Part shown: in pieces, positions 27,574 to 38,037 of the stretch
Numbering within the stretch: position 1 is the stretch's first letter
How the letters are laid out: every line of letters starts with the position of its first letter
Source of the DNA: Streptomyces seoulensis
Lineage (GTDB): Bacteria; Actinomycetota; Actinomycetes; Streptomycetales; Streptomycetaceae
NCBI GenBank assembly: GCA_013364255.1
Contig: CP054936.1
Coordinates: 2,014,853-2,078,852 of the forward strand
Length of the DNA stretch: 64,000 nt
Direction of reading: 5' to 3'
Notes under the pieces: model-generated
Told to the model about the DNA's origin: nothing
Seen by the model: the letters and a program-made list of their open reading frames with translations, nothing else
Database searches by the model: none
Translations under genes and position numbers: made by a program

Positions 27574-29214
27574 TCAGCCGCCGAGCGCCGTCAGCACGAC
27601 CTGCTTCGCCTCGTCCTGGACCTGGCCGAGGTGGTCGGGGCCGTGGAACGACTCGGCGTAGATCTTGTAGACGTCCTCCGTGCCCGAAGGGCGGGCCGCG
27701 AACCAGGCGTTCTCGGTGGCGACCTTGATGCCGCCGATCGCCGCGCCGTTGCCCGGCGCCTCGGTGAGCACGGCGGTGACCGGCTCGCCGGCGAGGGTGT
27801 CGGCGGTGACCTGCGCCGGGGACAGCTTGGCGAGGCGGGCCTTCTCCTCCCGGGTCGCCGGCGCGTCGATGCGGGCGTAGGCGGGTTCGCCGAAGCGCGC
27901 GGTGAGTTCGGCGTAGTGCTGGGAGGGCGTCCTCCCGGTGACGGCCGTGATCTCGGAGGCGAGCAGGGCCAGGATGATGCCGTCCTTGTCGGTGGTCCAC
28001 ACCGAGCCGTCGCGGCGCAGGAAGGACGCCCCCGCGGACTCCTCGCCGCCGAAGCCGAGCGAGCCGTCGACCAGTCCGTCCACGAACCACTTGAAGCCCA
28101 CCGGGACTTCGACGAGCCGGCGGCCGAGGTCGGCGGCGACCCGGTCGATCATGCCGGAGGAGACCAGGGTCTTGCCGACGCCCGCTCCGGCGGGCCACCG
28201 CGTGCGGTGGGCGTAGAGGTAGCCGATGGCGGTGGCGAGGTAGTGGTTGGGGTTCATCAGCCCGCCGTCCGGGGTGACGATGCCGTGCCGGTCGGCGTCG
28301 GCGTCGTTGCCGGTGGCGATCTGGAAGCGGTCGCGCTGTTCGATGAGCGAGGCCATCGCGTACGGCGAGGAGCAGTCCATCCGGATCTTGCCGTCCCAGT
28401 CCAGCGTCATGAACCGCCAGGTGGGGTCGGTGAGCGGGTTGACCACGGTCAGATCGAGGCGGTGCTGCTCGGCGATGCGGCCCCAGTAGGCGACGGAGGC
28501 CCCGCCCAGCGGGTCGGCGCCGATGCGCACGCCCGCGTCCCGGACCGCGTCCAGGTCGAGCACGTTCGGCAGGTCGCGGACGTAGGCGTCCAGGTAGTCG
28601 TGGCGGCCGGTGCCCGGGGCCGCCAGCGCCCTGCTGTACGGGATGCGGCGGACGTCCTTCAGACCGGCCGCGATGATCTCGTTGGCGCGGTCCTGGATCC
28701 AGGAGGTGGCGTCCGAGCCGGCCGGGCCGCCGCTCGGCGGGTTGTACTTGAAGCCGCCGTCGGCGGGCGGGTTGTGCGAGGGGGTGATCACCACGCCGTC
28801 GGCGAGGCCGGAGGTGCGGCCCCGGTTGTGGGCGAGGATGGCGTGCGAGACCGCCGGGGTGGGGGTGTAGCCGTCCGCGCTGTCGATGAGCACGGTCACG
28901 TCGTTGGCGGCGAACACCTCCAGCGCGGTGACCTTGGCGGGCTCGGACAGGGCGTGGGTGTCCGCGCCGAGGAAGAGGGGCCCGTCGGTGCCCTGTCCGG
29001 CGCGGTACTCGCAGATGGCCTGGCTGGTCGCGGCGATGTGGTCCTCGTTGAACGCCACCGCCAGGGAGGACCCGCGGTGCCCGGAGGTGCCGAACGCCAC
29101 GCGCTGGCCCGGGTCGGCCGGGTCGGGGTGGAGCGCGTAGTACGCGGTCACCAGCCGGGCGACGTCGATCAGGTCCTCGGGCCCGGCCGGCTTGCCCGCA
29201 CGTTCCTGCTGCAT
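27574..29214 (-). CDS. pgm: Phosphoglucomutase (alpha-D-glucose phosphate-specific)
   Basis: A 546-residue enzyme interconverting glucose-1-phosphate and glucose-6-phosphate. The phosphoserine loop is [11 protein letters not shown], the Mg site is [10 protein letters not shown], the sugar-binding loop is GGEESAGAS and the phosphate-binding loop is [15 protein letters not shown] 29214 has GAGGAG upstream. It supplies precursors for glycogen and nucleotide sugars, thus potentially for the exopolysaccharide locus at the left edge, although it is 18 kb away. Confidence 0.96.
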   Translation of the reverse strand: MQQERAGKPAGPEDLIDVARLVTAYYALHPDPADPGQRVAFGTSGHRGSSLAVAFNEDHIAATSQAICEYRAGQGTDGPLFLGADTHALSEPAKVTALEVFAANDVTVLIDSADGYTPTPAVSHAILAHNRGRTSGLADGVVITPSHNPPADGGFKYNPPSGGPAGSDATSWIQDRANEIIAAGLKDVRRIPYSRALAAPGTGRHDYLDAYVRDLPNVLDLDAVRDAGVRIGADPLGGASVAYWGRIAEQHRLDLTVVNPLTDPTWRFMTLDWDGKIRMDCSSPYAMASLIEQRDRFQIATGNDADADRHGIVTPDGGLMNPNHYLATAIGYLYAHRTRWPAGAGVGKTLVSSGMIDRVAADLGRRLVEVPVGFKWFVDGLVDGSLGFGGEESAGASFLRRDGSVWTTDKDGIILALLASEITAVTGRTPSQHYAELTARFGEPAYARIDAPATREEKARLAKLSPAQVTADTLAGEPVTAVLTEAPGNGAAIGGIKVATENAWFAARPSGTEDVYKIYAESFHGPDHLGQVQDEAKQVVLTALGG

Positions 29215-29500
29215 GACACCCACTCCTCGATTCGATCGTGCTTGCGCTCGCGATCTCATCTTCCCCCGGTGACAGGCGGCAGGCGCACCGGTAGGACGGC
29301 TCGGGCCCCGGGCGCCCGCCTCTTCCGGACACCCCCGGCGCACCCCCGTCCCGGGGCGCCGCGCCGGTGTCCCGGAGCACGGCGCCCGGCGGCTCGGCCT
29401 CGGCGGCGGCCCCTGACTCGCCGCGCTCCCGCGCTTCCGTCCGGCTCCGCGCGAGGTTCCACCCGTACCTCCCCTTCTCACGCGCCGGCCACGGCCTGTG

Positions 29501-29523
29501 TTCCCGTGAGCGCTCGGGGTAGG
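29501..29523 (+). promoter_or_regulatory. Possible SigB-type promoter for ANTAR-GAF gene
   Basis: GTTC at 29501-29504 and GGGTAG at 29518-29523 with 13-bp spacing resemble the stress sigma factor pattern GTTT-N14-16-GGGTAY, about 47 bp before the GTG start. The spacing is one short of the consensus. The rest of the 355-bp gap to pgm (29215-29569) holds no gene I can support. Confidence 0.35.
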
Positions 29524-29569
29524 GGCAAGCAGAACGCCGTCGTCCACCGGTCCCCCAAGGAGTCGCACC

Positions 29570-30451
29570 GTGAGCTCGCTGTCCGAACGCCGGCTGCCCG
29601 CGCCGGCGGCCCGCCGCGAAACGGACGCGACGGACGCACCGGGGGCGGCGTCGGAGGCGGCACCCGCCGACGCGGCGCCGTCGCACTCGCGCAACCGGCT
29701 GCTCGCGCACGCCACGGTGGCGGCGGCCCAGAGCGTGCTGGTCGAGCGCTACCGGCTGGCCTCGCCGGACGAGGCGTTCGCGCTGCTGCGGCGGGCGTCG
29801 CAGACCCACAACGTCAAGCTGCACACGCTCGCCGACGCGCTGGCCTCCAGTCCCCCGCCGCCCGACGGCGCCGCCGTGTGGTTTCCCGGCCGGGCCCGGC
29901 ACGGCTCGCCGCCGCTGCCGGACCTGGAGCTGGACCGGCACGCGAGCACGCAGCACGGCGCGGTCCTCAAGGCCGCCCTGCACCGGGCGCTGGCGGTCAC
30001 CGGGACGTCGATGGGCAACCTCCAGCTCGCCGAGGGCGGGGTCCTGCGGATGGAGAAGCACGCGGGCCTGCCGCGCCGGTTCACGGACTTCTTCACCTTC
30101 GTCGACCACGCGACCACGTCCTGCTCCCAGGCGGCCCGCCGGCAGTGCCAGGTGACGGTGCGCGACGTGGCCACCGCGCCCGTCTTCGACGAGGCGTCCC
30201 GGCAGGTCATCCTCGACGCCGGCAGCCGCGCCTGCCACAGCGTGCCCCTGCTGACCGACGACGGGCGGCTCGCCGGCATCGTCTCCACCCACCACGCCCG
30301 GCCGCTGTCCGACCTGCCCCGGGCCCAGTACGAGGCGCTGGAGAAGATGGGCCGGACGGTGGGCCGCTGGCTGTCCTGGCACCGGCGCACCCTGGTCCTC
30401 GACGCCCTGGAACACCTGCACGGCGCGGCGCGCGCCGCCGTCGGCGCCTGA
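29570..30451 (+). CDS. ANTAR-GAF regulatory protein
   Basis: A 293-residue cytoplasmic protein. Residues about 42-95 match an ANTAR RNA-binding domain ([18 protein letters not shown], then [14 protein letters not shown]), a helical fold that binds paired hairpins to prevent transcription termination. Residues about 130-275 are a GAF domain ([35 protein letters not shown]). ANTAR usually follows GAF; here the order is reversed. The start is GTG 29570 with AAGGAG upstream. It probably senses a ligand and controls nearby or dispersed transcripts. Confidence 0.8.
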   Translation: MSSLSERRLPAPAARRETDATDAPGAASEAAPADAAPSHSRNRLLAHATVAAAQSVLVERYRLASPDEAFALLRRASQTHNVKLHTLADALASSPPPPDGAAVWFPGRARHGSPPLPDLELDRHASTQHGAVLKAALHRALAVTGTSMGNLQLAEGGVLRMEKHAGLPRRFTDFFTFVDHATTSCSQAARRQCQVTVRDVATAPVFDEASRQVILDAGSRACHSVPLLTDDGRLAGIVSTHHARPLSDLPRAQYEALEKMGRTVGRWLSWHRRTLVLDALEHLHGAARAAVGA

Positions 30452-30534
30452 GAGCCCGGCCGGGGCGGCCGCACCGGCGTCACAGCAGGCCGGCCCCGGC
30501 GTTTTCCACCGGAGGCGACGGGTACGCGGCGGGC

Positions 30535-31221
30535 ATGATCCCCCCTCCGGCGTCGGCGAACGGCTCCGAGGCCGCCACGATCACCGTCCGGCCGTACGGC
30601 AACCCGCTGCCGCTGGGCTTCTTCTCCTTCGGCATCGGCATGGCGCTGACCGCGGGGGCGGCGCTCGGTGCGATCGGCGGCGACCAGATCCGCCCGCTGG
30701 GCGTCCTGCTGGCGGTCTTCGTCTTTCCGGTGCAGTTCCTCGCCGCGGTGATGGCCTTCCTGGCCCGGGACACGGCCGCCGCGGCGGCGCTCGGACTGTT
30801 CGCCGCGTCGTGGGCGGCGCTCGGCGTGCTGCACATCGTCGCGCCCACGCAGTCGACCAGTGCCGCCGTCGGGATGTTCCTGAGCGCCTTCGCCCTGATG
30901 CTGCTGCCCCTGGCCGTCACCGGCTTCCTCGGCAAGACGCTGCTGGGCGTGGTGCTGAGCGTGTCGACGCTGCGCGCGGCCCTCGCCGCGGCGTACCAAC
31001 TCGGCGCGCCGCACGCGTTCGAACTGGCCAACGGCGCCGCCGCCTCGCTGCTGGTGGCGCTGGCCTGCTACGCGGGCACCGCGTTCCTCGTCGAGGACCT
31101 GCGGCAGCGTACGGTGCTGCCGATCCGGCGGCGCGGGGAGGCCAGGCGGGCCATTGAGAGCGACCTGGGCGACCAGCACGCCCGGCTGCCGCGGGAGCCC
31201 GGCGTCCGCAAGCAGCTGTGA
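30535..31221 (+). CDS. GPR1/FUN34/YaaH (SatP-like) transporter
   Basis: A 228-residue membrane protein with six hydrophobic helices, and the N-terminal family signature NPLPLGFFSFGIGMAL just before helix 1. Members of this family take up acetate or succinate with protons. The last 40 residues are a charged cytoplasmic tail. It is 83 bp downstream of the ANTAR-GAF gene on the same strand and could be its partner. The start is the ATG at 30535; upstream frame is open but has no signal or homology features. Confidence 0.7.
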   Translation: MIPPPASANGSEAATITVRPYGNPLPLGFFSFGIGMALTAGAALGAIGGDQIRPLGVLLAVFVFPVQFLAAVMAFLARDTAAAAALGLFAASWAALGVLHIVAPTQSTSAAVGMFLSAFALMLLPLAVTGFLGKTLLGVVLSVSTLRAALAAAYQLGAPHAFELANGAAASLLVALACYAGTAFLVEDLRQRTVLPIRRRGEARRAIESDLGDQHARLPREPGVRKQL

Positions 31222-31252
31222 GGCCGCCGGGCGCCTCCCACGCGGGCCTCGG

Positions 31253-31624
31253 TCAGGACTGGGTGACCGCCACCGCGAGGAGGGCGGCGGCCGCGACGAC
31301 GGCCACGCCGGCGATCACGAAGGCCAGGCAGCGGGCGCGGAGCTGGCGGTAGCGCTCCTCGTACTCGCCGCGCAGCGCCCGGCAGCGGTCCGCGACGCGC
31401 TGGAGATCCGCCTTCGCCCGGTTCAGGCAGTCGCGGACGTAGTGCTCCTCGATCTGCTCGCGCTGGGCGGTGGTCAGCCACTCCAGGGGCTCGGTGAAGG
31501 CGCGGGCCCGCTCCTCGGCCTCGGTGATCCGGGCCTGCCACAGCAGATAGCCCTCCACCTGGTTGACCACGTCGCCGCCGGCCGGCCCCGCGTCCTCGCC
31601 GGTGCGGCCCGCCGCGTCCGTCAT
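31253..31624 (-). CDS. Small tail-anchored protein coupled to ctaD
   Basis: A 123-residue protein: an acidic start, a long amphipathic helix (residues about 20-95, rich in Glu/Arg, [11 protein letters not shown] type), and one C-terminal transmembrane helix ([22 protein letters not shown]). The ATG overlaps the ctaD stop (ATGA), so it is translated with the oxidase subunit. I do not recognise a family. Position and topology suggest a small accessory protein of this oxidase, which is inference. Confidence 0.75.
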   Translation of the reverse strand: MTDAAGRTGEDAGPAGGDVVNQVEGYLLWQARITEAEERARAFTEPLEWLTTAQREQIEEHYVRDCLNRAKADLQRVADRCRALRGEYEERYRQLRARCLAFVIAGVAVVAAAALLAVAVTQS

Positions 31625-33306
31625 GCCGGCAGGCCCATGTTCTCCCGCTTGTCCGTGAGCGAGACCTCGGGATGGTTCAGGTCGAACGCCGGGGACTCGC
31701 TGCGGATCATGGGCAGGGTGACGAAGTTGTGCCGGGGCGGCGGGCAGGAGGTCGCCCACTCCAGCGAGCGTCCGAAGCCCCACGGGTCGTCCACGTCGAC
31801 CTTCTTGCCGTACTTGGCCGTCTTCCACACGTTGTAGAAGAACGGCAGCAAGGACAGGCCCAGGATGAAGGAGCCGATGGTGGAGACCATGTTCAGCGCG
31901 GTGAAGCCGTCGGCCGCCAGGTAGTCGGCGTACCGGCGCGGCATGCCTTCGACGCCCAGCCAGTGCTGCACCAGGAAGGTGGTGTGGAAGCCGACGAACA
32001 GCGTCCAGAAGTTGATCTTGCCCAGGCGCTCGTCCAGCATCTTGCCGGTCCACTTGGGCCACCAGAAGTAGAAGCCGGCGAACATCGCGAAGACGACCGT
32101 GCCGAACACCACGTAGTGGAAGTGCGCCACCACGAAGTAGCTGTCGGAGACGTGGAAGTCCAGCGGCGGCGAGGCGAGCAGCACGCCGGTGAGACCGCCG
32201 AAGAGGAAGGTGATCAGGAAGCCGGTCGCCCAGAGCATCGGTGTCTCGAAGGACAGCGAGCCCTTCCACATGGTGCCGGTCCAGTTGAAGAACTTCACCC
32301 CGGTCGGCACCGCGATCAGGAAGCTGAGGAAGGAGAAGAACGGCAGCAGCACGCCGCCGGTGACGAACATGTGGTGCGCCCACACCGTCAGGGAAAGGCC
32401 CGCGATGGAGATCGTGGCGCCCACCAGGCCCATGTAGCCGAAGATCGGTTTGCGGGCGAAGACCGGGATGATCTCCGTGACGATGCCGAAGAACGGCAGC
32501 GCGATGATGTAGACCTCGGGATGGCCGAAGAACCAGAACAGGTGCTGCCACAGCAGGGCTCCGCCGTTGGCGGCGTCGAAGACGTGGGCGCCGAACTTGC
32601 GGTCGGCCTCCAGCGCGAACAGCGCGCCCGCCAGGATCGGGAAGACCATGATCGCCAGCAGGCTGGTGAGCAGCACGTTCCACACGAAGATCGGCATGCG
32701 GAACATGGTCATGCCCGGCGCGCGCATGCAGATGATGGTGGTGATGAAGTTGACCGAGCCGAGGATGGTGCCGAAGCCGGAGAAGGCCAGGCCCATGATC
32801 CACATGTCGCCGCCGACGTTGGGCGAGTGCTCGGCGCTGGTCAGCGGAGAGTAGGCGAACCAGCCGAAGTCGGCCGCTCCGTCGGGGGTGAGGAAGCCCG
32901 CCACGGCGATCACCGAGCCGAACAGGTACAGCCAGTAGGCGAGCATGTTCAGACGGGGGAAGGCGACGTCCGGGGCGCCGATCTGCAACGGCATGATCCA
33001 GTTCGTGAAGCCGGAGAACAGCGGCGTCGCGAACATCAGCAGCATGACCGTGCCGTGCATGGTGAACAGCTGGTTGAACTGCTCGGTCGACATGATCTGC
33101 AGACCCGGGCGGCCCAGTTCCGCGCGCATCAGCAGCGCCATGATGCCGCCGATCACGAAGAACGTGAAGGAGGTGATCAGGTAGAGGGAGCCGATCGTCT
33201 TGTGATCGGTGGTCGTCACCCATTTCACCACCACGGCTCCGGGCCGCAGGCGACGACGGGGAGGACCGGCGGTTTCCGCCGCGGAGTGCTGCTGAACGTC
33301 TGTCAT
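31621..33306 (-). CDS. ctaD: Cytochrome c oxidase subunit I (aa3 type), orphan copy
   Basis: A 561-residue protein with twelve membrane helices. The heme a ligand is in FTMHGTVM, CuB ligands are in [10 protein letters not shown] (with the His-Tyr cross-link pair) and VWAHHMF, and the heme a3/a ligands in [10 protein letters not shown]. It is the catalytic, proton-pumping subunit. Subunits II, III and the qcr genes are absent here; only a small tail-anchored protein follows. Streptomycetes often have a second ctaD, and this appears to be such a paralogue. ATG 33306 is used, since upstream frame is not oxidase-like. Confidence 0.95.
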   Translation of the reverse strand: MTDVQQHSAAETAGPPRRRLRPGAVVVKWVTTTDHKTIGSLYLITSFTFFVIGGIMALLMRAELGRPGLQIMSTEQFNQLFTMHGTVMLLMFATPLFSGFTNWIMPLQIGAPDVAFPRLNMLAYWLYLFGSVIAVAGFLTPDGAADFGWFAYSPLTSAEHSPNVGGDMWIMGLAFSGFGTILGSVNFITTIICMRAPGMTMFRMPIFVWNVLLTSLLAIMVFPILAGALFALEADRKFGAHVFDAANGGALLWQHLFWFFGHPEVYIIALPFFGIVTEIIPVFARKPIFGYMGLVGATISIAGLSLTVWAHHMFVTGGVLLPFFSFLSFLIAVPTGVKFFNWTGTMWKGSLSFETPMLWATGFLITFLFGGLTGVLLASPPLDFHVSDSYFVVAHFHYVVFGTVVFAMFAGFYFWWPKWTGKMLDERLGKINFWTLFVGFHTTFLVQHWLGVEGMPRRYADYLAADGFTALNMVSTIGSFILGLSLLPFFYNVWKTAKYGKKVDVDDPWGFGRSLEWATSCPPPRHNFVTLPMIRSESPAFDLNHPEVSLTDKRENMGLPA

Positions 33307-33789
33307 GCGGCCCGTGACACGCTTTCTCTCAAGACTCGGATGCGTGAGTTCCGCGGGGCTGCCCGCAGGGCTCCGCACCATCCTCGCGCTGCGGGTCCGG
33401 AGAACGGCGCCGCGCTGTCGCCGAGATGGCCCAACCGCCGGGTGAAATGCACCCGGACGGCCTACTCCTGACGCTTCCGTGGCCGGGGGCGGGTCACACG
33501 GGGGGAGCTCCCGCCTCGATCCCGAGTGAGGTCCTTCGCGTCGGGGTTCCACCCTGACGTCTTTCGGGGTACGCCCAGGGATGTCACCGATAGTGACGAG
33601 AGGGCGACGCAGGGCACGCTGGAGTCATGAGGAACTCCAGCCACGGCGACCGAGCCGAGACAACCCGTCCCGTCACCCCCTCCGCGCCCCGCGAACTTAT
33701 GATCAGCCGCCTGCGCGCCGACCCGACCGCAACCACTTGCGCCTTTACGCAGTTGCTTCCCTGTACCCCCTCTGCAACGGAGGCATCCC
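33307..33789. other. 483-bp divergent region between ctaD and condensation-domain gene
   Basis: Holds the promoters of both genes and a perfect dyad GTCAC-N5-GTGAC at 33583-33597 (separate entry). A short frame starting at 33627 runs into the next gene but has no support. Otherwise nothing recognised. Confidence 0.5.
33583..33597. promoter_or_regulatory. 15-bp perfect dyad GTCAC-CGATA-GTGAC
   Basis: A palindromic site in the ctaD/condensation-gene divergent region, about 190 bp upstream of the latter. The TGTCAC/GTGACA-like half-sites resemble CRP/FNR-family boxes, a family that often controls oxidase genes. The assignment is inference. Confidence 0.5.
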
Positions 33790-35175
33790 TTGCGTATCAC
33801 CGACATCCAGCGCTGCGAGGTCCGGCCCGGACGGCTGGTCGAGTGGACCCTCGATCCGGCGGCCGTCGAGGCCGCGACCGGACTGCCGGACGACTCCCGG
33901 CCACCGGCCTACATCCAGGAGTCGCACATCCGTACGGCCAGGACCGTGCGGGAGGACGGTCTGTTCGTGCCGACCTGGCTGGGCTCGGCGTTCGACATCC
34001 CGGGCAGAATCGATCTCGACGTGCTCGGCGACGCCCTGCGTGGCTGGATGCTCCGCCATGAGACGCTGCGCAGCGGCTTCCGCTGGTCCGGCGACGACAT
34101 GCGCCGCTTCACCCTCGACGCCCGGGACGTGGCGCTGCACCGCGAGACGGTCGGGGACTTCACCGACCCGGAGGTGCTGGTGCGGCATCTCCAGGACCGC
34201 TTCGACGTGACGGCGGACGCGCTGCGCTGGCCGAACTTCCTGTTCGCCGCGGTCGTCAGGGACGACGGCGCGAGCGTGTACATGGCGTTCGACCACAGCA
34301 ACGTGGACGCCTACTCCGTGTACCGCATCCCGGCCGAGATCCACGAGCTGTACACCGCGGGTCTGGAGGGCGGCAGCGCCGAGCGCGGGCCGGTCGGCAG
34401 CTACGTCGACTTCTGCCGGACCGAGCGGGCCAGCGCGGACGAGATGGACGCCACCGACGAGATCGTCGGGCGCTGGCGGGAGTTCATCGGCCGCTGCGAC
34501 GGCCGGCTGCCGAACTTCCCGCTCGATCTCGGGCTGGACCCGGACGGGGAGCTGCCCCGCCAGAAGCTCATGCACGAGATGCTCGTGGACGCCGACGACG
34601 CGACCGCGTTCGAGGCCCACTGCCGGCCCTTCGGCGGGAGCCTGGTCGGGATCCTGGCGGCCACCAGCCTGATCGTCCAGGAGATCGGCGACCAGCCGGT
34701 CTACCGGACGGTCGTCCCCTTCCACACCAGGAGGAAGTCCCAGTGGATGGATTCCGTGGGCTGGTACGTCGGCGGCGCCCCCGTGGAGATCGACACGGCC
34801 AGAGCGTCGGACTTCCAGGGCCTGCTGCGGGTGGTGAGCGACCAGTTGCGGGCCAACCGGTCGCTGTCCCGGATGCCGCTGGCCCGGGTGCTGCGCCTGC
34901 TGGGCGCGGACTTCCGCCCGACCTCGCCCGACCTGTACTCGATCGTCTCCTACGTCGACGCCCGGGCGGTGCCCGGCTCCGAGCGCTGGACCGAGCTGAA
35001 GGCGTACGGCCTGATCAGGGTGTCGTACGGGGACCAGGTGTGCGCGTGGGTCAACCGGCTGCACGAGGGCATGCAGTTCGCGAGCCGGTACCCGGACACC
35101 GACGTCGCGTACAAGAACATGCGGCTGTACGTCGAGCGGTTGCGGGAGGTGATCGTCTCGGTGGCCCGTTCCTAG
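33790..35175 (+). CDS. Stand-alone condensation-domain protein (PapA/NRPS-C-like)
   Basis: A 461-residue protein with the two-lobed fold of NRPS condensation domains and acyltransferases such as PapA. The catalytic HHxxxDG motif appears as D168-H169-SNV-D173-A: the general-base His and structural Asp are kept, the first His and the Gly are not. C-terminal VVPFHTRRK and VGWYVGGAPVEI fit the solvent-channel region. The start is TTG 33790 with GGAGG nearby. No NRPS, PKS or carrier protein is in the window, so it may esterify or amidate a free acyl-CoA or be a regulatory relic. It is convergent with the sensor-phosphatase gene (4-bp overlap of stops). Confidence 0.8.
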   Translation: MRITDIQRCEVRPGRLVEWTLDPAAVEAATGLPDDSRPPAYIQESHIRTARTVREDGLFVPTWLGSAFDIPGRIDLDVLGDALRGWMLRHETLRSGFRWSGDDMRRFTLDARDVALHRETVGDFTDPEVLVRHLQDRFDVTADALRWPNFLFAAVVRDDGASVYMAFDHSNVDAYSVYRIPAEIHELYTAGLEGGSAERGPVGSYVDFCRTERASADEMDATDEIVGRWREFIGRCDGRLPNFPLDLGLDPDGELPRQKLMHEMLVDADDATAFEAHCRPFGGSLVGILAATSLIVQEIGDQPVYRTVVPFHTRRKSQWMDSVGWYVGGAPVEIDTARASDFQGLLRVVSDQLRANRSLSRMPLARVLRLLGADFRPTSPDLYSIVSYVDARAVPGSERWTELKAYGLIRVSYGDQVCAWVNRLHEGMQFASRYPDTDVAYKNMRLYVERLREVIVSVARS

Positions 35176-37925
35176 ATCCCGTCGTCCATCGCGTCGTCGA
35201 GTGCCAGCAGGGCGTCGAGACCGGGGAAGGCCGGGTCCGCCGCTCCGCTGGTCCCGGGCAGGGCGAGTTCGGCCCAGATCACCTTGCCCTCGGGGGTGTA
35301 GCGGGTGCCCCAGCGCTCGGTCATCCGCGCCACCAGGAACAGGCCCCGGCCGCCCTCCTCGGTGGTGGCCGCGTACCGCAGGTGCGGGGCGGTGCTGCTG
35401 CCGTCGGACACCTCGCAGATGAGGGTGCGGTCGTGGATCAGCCGGACGTGGATCGGTTCGGAGCCGTAGCGGATGGCGTTGGTGACGAGTTCGCTCAGGA
35501 CGAGTTCGATGCTGAACGTCAGCTCCGACAGGCCCCACTCGTCGAGCTTCGCGCAGGCCGCGGCGCGGGTGCCGGCGACGGCGGCCGGGTCGGGCGACAC
35601 GTCCCAGTCGGCGATCCGGTCGGCCGGCAGTGCCCGGGTGCGGGCGATGAGCAGGGCGACGTCGTCCTTGGGCCGGGCGGGCAGCAGCGCGTCCAGGACG
35701 GCCTGACAGCTCTGCTCCGGGGACCGGCCGGGGTGCCCGGCCAGGGCCTGGCGCAGCAGTTCCATGCCTTCGTCCAGGTCGCGGCTGCGGTCCTCGATGA
35801 GACCGTCGGTGTACAGGGCGAGCTGGGTGCCCTCTTCCAGCTCCAGTTCGGCGGTGCGGAAGGGCATGCCGCCCAGGCCCAGCGGCGGTCCGAAGGGCAG
35901 GTCGGGGAAGGTGACCTCGCCGTCGGGGGCGATCAGCGCGGGCGCGAGGTGTCCGGCGCGGGCCATGGCGCAGCGGCGGGTGACGGGGTCGTAGACCGCG
36001 TACAGGCAGGTCGCGCCGACGACGGCCGCGGCGGCCTCGGTGCTGGCCTCGTCCTGGTCGATGCGGCCGGCGAGGTCGTCGAGGTGGCACAGCAGTTCGT
36101 CGGGGGGCAGGTCCAGGGTGGAGAAGTTGTGCACGGCGGTGCGCAGCCGGCCCATCGTGGCGGCCGCGTGCAGGCCGTGGCCGACCACGTCCCCGACGAC
36201 CAGCGCCACCCGGCCGCCGGGCAGCGGGATCACGTCGAACCAGTCCCCGCTGACGCCGGACTGGGCGGGCAGATAGCGGTAGCCGGCCTCGATGGCGCTC
36301 TGTTCGGGCAGGGCGCGGGGCAGCAGGCTGCGCTGGAGGGTGACGGCGAGGGCGTGCTCGCGGGTGTAGCGGCGGGCGTTGTCGATGCTGACGGCGGCGC
36401 GGGCCACCAGTTCCTCGGCGAGCGAGAGCTCCTCCTCGTCGAAGGGGCCGTGTTCCTTGGAGCGCCAGAAGTTGGCCACGCCGAGGACGACGCCGCGGGC
36501 CTTGATCGGGGCGGAGATGAGGGAGTGGATGCCGTAGTCGACGATCTCCCGGGAGCGTTCGGGGTCCTGGACCTGCCAGCCGGGGGCCGAGGAGAGGTCG
36601 GGCACCAGTTCCAGGCGGCCGGTGCCGTAGCCGCGGGCCTGGGGCGTGGAGGGCAGGAAGTCGATCAGCCGGCCGCGCTCGTAGAGCGGGTGGTCGTCGC
36701 GGACGCCGTGCACGGCGATGCGGCGCATGCCGGTGGCGGTCCCGGCGGGTTCCTCGCCGTGCAGCACGCCGTCGGCGAGGTCCACGGTGACGAAGTCGGC
36801 GAAGCGCGGGACGGCGACCTGGGCGAGTTCGTCGGCGGTGCGGGCCACGTCGAGGGTGGTGCCGATGCCGAGGCCGGCGTCGTAGAGGAGCTTGAGGCGC
36901 TCACGGGCGACCTCGGCGCGGCCGGAGACGGCCTGGAGTTCGGTGGAGTCCCGCAGGGTGACGACGGTGCCCTCGGGGCCGCCGTCGCGGTCGGTGGGCC
37001 GCTGGTTGACGGCGAGCAGCAGACCGCCCGCCAGGTGCACCTCGTCGGTGGCCTCGCGGCCCGAGGCGAGCAGCGCGGCCATCTCCGGTTCCAGGTGCGG
37101 CAGCCGTGCCACGTGGCCGCCCTCGGCGTCGGCGGGCAGGTCCAGGAGCCGTTTGGCCTCGTCGTTCGCCAGCAGCAGCCGGCCGTCGCCGCCGATGATG
37201 AGCACCCCTTCGCGCACCGAGTGCAGCACGGCGTCGTGGTGGTCGTACATGCGGGTCATCTCGTCCGGGGCCAGGCTGTGGGTCTGGCGGCGCAGCCGCC
37301 TGCTCACCAGCGCCGTGACGGCGGTGGCCACGCCGAGGGCGCCGGCTCCGGCGGTGAGGATGATCGGTATCTGCCGGTTCACCTGGCTGGTCACGTTTCT
37401 GACCTTGAGTCCGGCGGAGACCAGGGCGACCACGTGGCCGCCGGAGTCCTTGACCGGGACGACGGCCTGGACCTCCTGGCCGAGCGGCCCGTGCACGCTC
37501 TCGGTGTGGACCTTCCCGGCCAGGGACGGTCCGATCGTGCCGACGAAGCGTTGGCCGATGCGGTCCGGCATGGGATGGGTGTAGCGGATGCCGTGGGTGT
37601 CCATGACCACGATGAAATCGACGCCCGCGGCCTTGCGGCCGGCCTCGGTCAGCGGCTGGAGCGCGGTCGACGGGGCGGGCGAACGGAGTGCGCCGAGGAG
37701 CCCCGGGGAGTGCGCGAAGGTCTCGGCGACGGCTACGGAGCGGCGCTTGGCCTCGTCACTGGTGTCCCGCTCGGACTGCAGAAGAAGGGCGAAGACGGCG
37801 CAGGCCACCAGCAGCACCACGAGGGCCACCTGGAGGATGAACACCTGTCCGGCGACACTTCGCGGACTCTTTCCCACCAGCGACCGCCCCGAGATCCGTC
37901 GAAGACGGTCAAAACGGTCTGCCAT
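35172..37925 (-). CDS. Membrane sensor PP2C phosphatase with PAS, GAF and HATPase domains
   Basis: A 917-residue signalling protein. TM helix 1 (residues about 25-48), an extracytoplasmic sCache-like domain (DFIVVMDTHGIRYTHP) to about 180, and TM helix 2 near 190-210 are followed by PAS (HSVREGVLIIGGDGRLLLAN), GAF, a SpoIIE-type PP2C domain (GDWFDVIPL, GDVVGHGLHAA) and a C-terminal RsbW-like ATPase (SELVTNAIRYG). It should dephosphorylate anti-anti-sigma factors, and may itself act on them as a kinase, thus tuning a sigma factor in response to an external ligand. The stop overlaps that of the condensation gene. Confidence 0.93.
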   Translation of the reverse strand: MADRFDRLRRISGRSLVGKSPRSVAGQVFILQVALVVLLVACAVFALLLQSERDTSDEAKRRSVAVAETFAHSPGLLGALRSPAPSTALQPLTEAGRKAAGVDFIVVMDTHGIRYTHPMPDRIGQRFVGTIGPSLAGKVHTESVHGPLGQEVQAVVPVKDSGGHVVALVSAGLKVRNVTSQVNRQIPIILTAGAGALGVATAVTALVSRRLRRQTHSLAPDEMTRMYDHHDAVLHSVREGVLIIGGDGRLLLANDEAKRLLDLPADAEGGHVARLPHLEPEMAALLASGREATDEVHLAGGLLLAVNQRPTDRDGGPEGTVVTLRDSTELQAVSGRAEVARERLKLLYDAGLGIGTTLDVARTADELAQVAVPRFADFVTVDLADGVLHGEEPAGTATGMRRIAVHGVRDDHPLYERGRLIDFLPSTPQARGYGTGRLELVPDLSSAPGWQVQDPERSREIVDYGIHSLISAPIKARGVVLGVANFWRSKEHGPFDEEELSLAEELVARAAVSIDNARRYTREHALAVTLQRSLLPRALPEQSAIEAGYRYLPAQSGVSGDWFDVIPLPGGRVALVVGDVVGHGLHAAATMGRLRTAVHNFSTLDLPPDELLCHLDDLAGRIDQDEASTEAAAAVVGATCLYAVYDPVTRRCAMARAGHLAPALIAPDGEVTFPDLPFGPPLGLGGMPFRTAELELEEGTQLALYTDGLIEDRSRDLDEGMELLRQALAGHPGRSPEQSCQAVLDALLPARPKDDVALLIARTRALPADRIADWDVSPDPAAVAGTRAAACAKLDEWGLSELTFSIELVLSELVTNAIRYGSEPIHVRLIHDRTLICEVSDGSSTAPHLRYAATTEEGGRGLFLVARMTERWGTRYTPEGKVIWAELALPGTSGAADPAFPGLDALLALDDAMDDGI

Positions 37926-38037
37926 CCGGCCTTTCTAGCATCCCTTTGCCCCAATCGTCACGGCCTGGATACATGTTCCCTGGTAGGAGCGCTGCTCGGA
38001 GGGACCGGCCGGCCCGCCGCGGCCCCTCCTCGGCGCG

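Noticed and set aside
26765..30421. 1218-aa minus-strand frame that ends with the Fur protein
   Set aside because: Only the last 145 residues are real; the rest lies across pgm in the wrong frame.
33627..34061. 144-aa frame upstream of the condensation gene
   Set aside because: Overlaps the condensation gene in another frame, no ribosome site, no domain.
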